This document shows, in pieces, positions 4,350 to 6,796 of a stretch of 6,796 nt of DNA. The DNA comes from an uncultured Oscillospiraceae bacterium (GTDB lineage: Bacteria > Bacillota > Clostridia > Oscillospirales > Acutalibacteraceae), in the NCBI GenBank assembly GCA_900543795.1, contig UQSH01000058.1, forward strand, positions 1-6,796. Direction: 5' to 3'. The first letter of the stretch is position 1. Each line of letters begins with the position of its first letter. The notes under the pieces are model-generated. The model saw only the letters and a program-made list of their open reading frames with translations, was not told the origin of the DNA and did no database searches. The translations under genes and the position numbers were made by a program.

Positions 4350-6341
4350 TTATTTGAACAATGCGCATTTATTCCTTCGGTTAACCTTATGGCCGCTGTT
4401 ACGCCCCATCATCATTTTGTAGTATTCAACAGTCTTTTGCAGCTTTTCATTTTGCTTAATCAGCGATTCCATATCGTAGTCTTCAACATCTTTGGAGTAC
4501 AAAGCACTTTCGCCTAATGTTCCTTCCGGTCTTGAATTATACCCGTAATGCTTTAAAACATCCTCTGAAAGAATATCGGGATAATATCTGTTGACATAAT
4601 CGAGCAAATCGGATATACTAATAAAAGAAGCGGTAAGAGAAACATCACTTTGTGATGAAAGCTCTGGCTCGATAAGAGCGGTCGCTTCTTTTTTTGCGTT
4701 TACGGCATAAAGCACATCAATGCTCATTATTTCGTTTGACGCTCTGTTTACCACAAAAGATACAACATAAGGCTCATTATTACCGTTTTTTGCTATGCCG
4801 ATAAGGACATAGCTTTTTTCTATTGTATCTAATTCGGGTATTAATTCGTTTACTCTTATAGAATTTTTAAGTATAGTTCCGATATTCTCCGTAACAGGTG
4901 CAATAATACTTAATCTTCTGTCAAGAGAGTGCCTTAATCCTCTTTTTGAAACTAACACATTTGTTTCAATATCATTAACATAAACAAGTGTGTTGCCTGA
5001 TTCATCCTTATGCCCAACGCTTAATGCACTTTGCAAAGCACTGTTTATAACACCATTCCTTGTTGCTTTATTTGGAGAATAATTCTTTTTATCATCAATG
5101 ACAGTAACAGGCATATCGGGTTTACTTATGAGTTGTTCATAAGAATAATCTGTATCAACATCCTTTGAATAGCGTATATCCTCACTATCGGTAGGATTGA
5201 GATTATCAACTGCTTTAATTTGGTTTGAATTAAAAGCAATATACTCCTCATTTCCGTTATTAACGCCATCATAGCCGAGACTTTCCAAATATTCTCTTGC
5301 TTTAACTCCGGTATTATTTTGACCTTGAAATCTTCGTAACGCTTTATAGCCAAGCGATTCGCTTGCAGGGTTGGTGATATTAAGATAAAAAGCTCTTACA
5401 TTATTTCCATAACCGCTTGCATCCAATTCCCACGGGCTGAAAAATGAACCTTGAATATCCATGTTGTGTCTGCCCTTTTCTCTGTCAAAAACAGTAAATT
5501 CTTCACTTGTTCCGTGATATACAACGAGAAGATTTCCATTTTCATCACGCACTTTACTGTCTTTAAAATATTCCTGCTGCTGTTTAGACAAAGTATTACC
5601 CTCGCTGTCAACGTCAAGAGATTTTTTTGTATTGCTTTTTTCTGTGTTTTGTGGTATATTATTAGTAGAAGTTGATGTTCTTGGCGAGCCCACTCCGTTA
5701 TTTGTCGGAGCAGAGGCAACAACGCCGTCGTCAACTTTTTTTATATTGTTAATATCGTAGAGTATCCTGCGTCCGTCTCTTGTGTTTGCGATATTTAATT
5801 CCGCAGAAAAGATTTCGTGTGTCTTACTGTCTTGAATATATACAGTTCTGTATTCCCAACCGTTTTCATCAAGCCATTGGTGTTTATTGTCATAAGAAAA
5901 GTGGTTTTCTTTTTCAGAGACAGATATAAGTTCTATTGCGTGTGCAACTGCAAGTTGTTCGTGCAACCCTTGTTTGCGAGCAAGTTTGTCAATTACCTTT
6001 CTGCTGTTAGTTGAGTCATTTTTCTTTATGCGTTCATTCTTTTTCGCAAAAGATGTTACTTCTTCGTTTCCGTCTTCGTCAAAAACTATTACTGATTCAC
6101 CAGCAAGATTATCGTAAACATATTTGTTTAATACTTTACCCCAATTACGAGTTTTTACGCCGTTAAATATATTTGTGTCAATAATAACGCCTATACCATA
6201 GTTTTGGTTCTCGCCTTCTATAATATTAATACTATATTTTTGGTTAGTTCCAACCTCAACCCCATTTTCAAGGTTAGCAATGGCACCGTCAATTACATCT
6301 AAGAATTGCGTGCGAAGCCTTTTAACATCATCAAGCGACAT
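4350..6341 (-). CDS. Fragment of a mobile-element polyvalent protein with ADP-ribosyltransferase-like domain
   Basis: This 663-codon frame resembles internal parts of the very large 'polyvalent' proteins of conjugative elements and prophages. Residues 36-202 form an alpha/beta domain that I cannot name securely. Residues 203-248 are a Ser/Thr/Asn-rich linker. Residues 251-380 match the ART-PolyVal type of ADP-ribosyltransferase-like domain: it opens LSKQQQEYFKDSKVRDENG, then VYHGTS (274-279), GSFFS...ASGYG (298-312) and EEYIAF (365-370), giving a plausible His-Tyr/Ser-Glu set. Residues 428-590 are another large-polyvalent-protein-associated domain (SKRGLRHSLDRR, IDVLYAVNAKKEA). A coiled segment (620-645) ends in GHKVNRR. 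Both ends look cut. No ribosome binding site precedes the ATG and the frame stays open 123 codons upstream without ATG, GTG or TTG. The last seven residues (NKCALFK) look like read-through after a junction. Probably a decaying gene; any protein made would be soluble. Such domains may modify host proteins during element entry. Confidence 0.62.
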   Translation of the reverse strand: MSLDDVKRLRTQFLDVIDGAIANLENGVEVGTNQKYSINIIEGENQNYGIGVIIDTNIFNGVKTRNWGKVLNKYVYDNLAGESVIVFDEDGNEEVTSFAKKNERIKKNDSTNSRKVIDKLARKQGLHEQLAVAHAIELISVSEKENHFSYDNKHQWLDENGWEYRTVYIQDSKTHEIFSAELNIANTRDGRRILYDINNIKKVDDGVVASAPTNNGVGSPRTSTSTNNIPQNTEKSNTKKSLDVDSEGNTLSKQQQEYFKDSKVRDENGNLLVVYHGTSEEFTVFDREKGRHNMDIQGSFFSPWELDASGYGNNVRAFYLNITNPASESLGYKALRRFQGQNNTGVKAREYLESLGYDGVNNGNEEYIAFNSNQIKAVDNLNPTDSEDIRYSKDVDTDYSYEQLISKPDMPVTVIDDKKNYSPNKATRNGVINSALQSALSVGHKDESGNTLVYVNDIETNVLVSKRGLRHSLDRRLSIIAPVTENIGTILKNSIRVNELIPELDTIEKSYVLIGIAKNGNNEPYVVSFVVNRASNEIMSIDVLYAVNAKKEATALIEPELSSQSDVSLTASFISISDLLDYVNRYYPDILSEDVLKHYGYNSRPEGTLGESALYSKDVEDYDMESLIKQNEKLQKTVEYYKMMMGRNSGHKVNRRNKCALFK

Positions 6342-6530
6342 ATCTGCTACTGCTTTTTCGGAAGCACTAAGATGATTGTTTGTAACATGCTTTTTAATAA
6401 CATCAACAATCTTATTTATAATCTCCTTTAAGGTTTCAAAGAAATTTTTCTTTTCCTTAACGGAGATTTTTTCATTTTGCGAGATATGCTCAACAACCTG
6501 CTCTATTCCGCCCTCGGTAAAGAAAAGGCA
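6342..6530 (-). pseudogene. In-frame upstream continuation of the polyvalent fragment, no start codon
   Basis: Reading the same frame to the right of 6341 gives helix-rich, protein-like sequence (for example GGIEQVVEHIS, then NFFETLKEIINKIVDVIKKH and NNHLSASEKAVAD) up to about 6518-6530. Beyond that it turns into phenylalanine- and cysteine-rich nonsense through the hairpin region. The first stop upstream is at 6711-6713. None of the 123 codons is ATG, GTG or TTG. The natural reading is that the original gene continued rightwards and was severed near 6520-6535. Confidence 0.5.
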
Positions 6531-6563
6531 AAAAATAAACCTCGTACATAATGTACGAGGTTT
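6529..6563 (-). terminator. Intrinsic terminator-like hairpin upstream of the polyvalent fragment
   Basis: A 12-bp perfect stem, AAACCTCGTACA (6537-6548) with TGTACGAGGTTT (6552-6563) and a 3-nt loop, is followed on the minus strand by ATTTTTTGCC. Any minus-strand transcript entering from the right would end here, just before the polyvalent fragment. Confidence 0.65.
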
Positions 6564-6727
6564 CGGCGTGTAGAAAAAGTTAAATAATAAATTTCTACAC
6601 GCCGGTAGGCTTCGAGAAATGGAACTGAATTTCGTTTTCTTGCGAGTGGGAGCTGTACAAAGGCACTGCCCCGAGCAAAAAACGAAAAACGCTAAATGCC
6701 GCAGAAGTTTTCACTTCTGCGGCATTT
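6564..6727. other. Highly structured non-coding stretch with three long hairpins
   Basis: Three stems follow each other. The first is a perfect 13-bp stem CGGCGTGTAGAAA (6564-6576) with 6592-6604 and a 15-nt AT-rich loop. The second is a long imperfect stem in which TTTCGTTTT (6630-6638) pairs with 6679-6687, then, after one bulged C, TTGC (6640-6643) with GCAA (6675-6678). The third is a perfect 15-bp stem AAATGCCGCAGAAGT (6694-6708) with 6713-6727 and a TTTC loop. No frame here looks coding. It could be a structured RNA, a miniature mobile element, or stacked palindromic repeats. The strand is undecided; I do not recognise a known RNA family. Confidence 0.5.
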
Positions 6728-6746
6728 CCTTGATATGCTAACATAT

Positions 6747-6774
6747 AAAAAGGAGTGTCGAGGTCGCCACTCCC
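6747..6774 (-). terminator. Small palindrome with T-tail, dispersed-repeat or terminator type
   Basis: GGAGTG (6752-6757) pairs with CACTCC (6768-6773), with an inner CGA/TCG pairing. On the minus strand it is followed by TTTTTATA and preceded by TTTGTAGG. This form fits an intrinsic terminator for a gene beyond the right edge, and also resembles short palindromic repeats scattered through some Oscillospiraceae genomes. From here to the right edge nothing else is seen. Confidence 0.4.
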
Positions 6775-6796
6775 TACAAAGCATTACAAATACGAT

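Noticed and set aside
5396..5734. 112-codon minus frame and 74-codon plus frame inside the polyvalent fragment
   Set aside because: They are shadow frames with no ribosome binding sites; the 663-codon frame explains the coding signal.
6537..6774. CRISPR array made of the successive hairpins
   Set aside because: The hairpins differ in sequence and spacing, with no repeated unit and no spacers of constant length.

Overview
The window looks like chromosomal DNA from an anaerobic, low-GC Bacillota, most likely a gut Clostridia (Lachnospiraceae or Oscillospiraceae type). The reasons are strong AAGGAGG/GAGG ribosome binding sites, TATAAT-type promoters, A/T-rich codon use, a flavodoxin-ferredoxin (EFR1) protein, a clostridial-style MATE transporter and a 'polyvalent' protein of the kind carried by conjugative elements and prophages of gut Clostridia. 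This is inference from sequence; no database search was possible.

Layout, left to right. (1) 1-434, minus: the N-terminal 144 codons of rhamnulokinase (RhaB), running off the left edge and visibly richer in GC than the rest. (2) 435-816: no gene. It holds an orphan hairpin terminator, a 157-bp element closed by a perfect 13-bp inverted repeat with several internal hairpins, and the promoter of the next gene, whose -10 box lies inside a perfect 10-bp dyad. (3) 817-1236, plus: a small single-domain cupin with its own promoter and terminator. (4) 1366-2118, plus: an EFR1-type protein (FMN-binding flavodoxin domain plus two 4Fe-4S clusters). (5) A shared hairpin at 2186-2214 separates this from a convergent minus-strand operon: MATE efflux transporter (2947-4284) followed 24 bp later by a YhhN/TMEM86-type lysoplasmalogenase (2227-2922). 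A good promoter and a 6-copy ATA repeat precede the operon. (6) 4350-6341, minus, with its frame open to about 6530: a piece of a large polyvalent protein of mobile elements with a recognisable ADP-ribosyltransferase-like domain. It appears cut at both ends. (7) 6529-6796: no convincing gene. It holds a run of perfect or near-perfect hairpins, two of them shaped like intrinsic terminators on the minus strand.

The complete genes form three transcription units (cupin alone, EFR1 alone, MATE-YhhN), and I see no common pathway linking them. The MATE-YhhN pair could act at the membrane (export plus ether-lipid turnover), but that is speculative. The composition change after rhaB, the palindromic elements and the polyvalent remnant suggest a patchwork region assembled by mobile-element insertion and decay beside a core sugar-catabolism gene. 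I found no complete novel system. The most unusual items are the cloverleaf-like element at 536-692, the hairpin chain at 6537-6727, and the doubly truncated polyvalent gene that still carries an apparently intact ADP-ribosyltransferase motif set.
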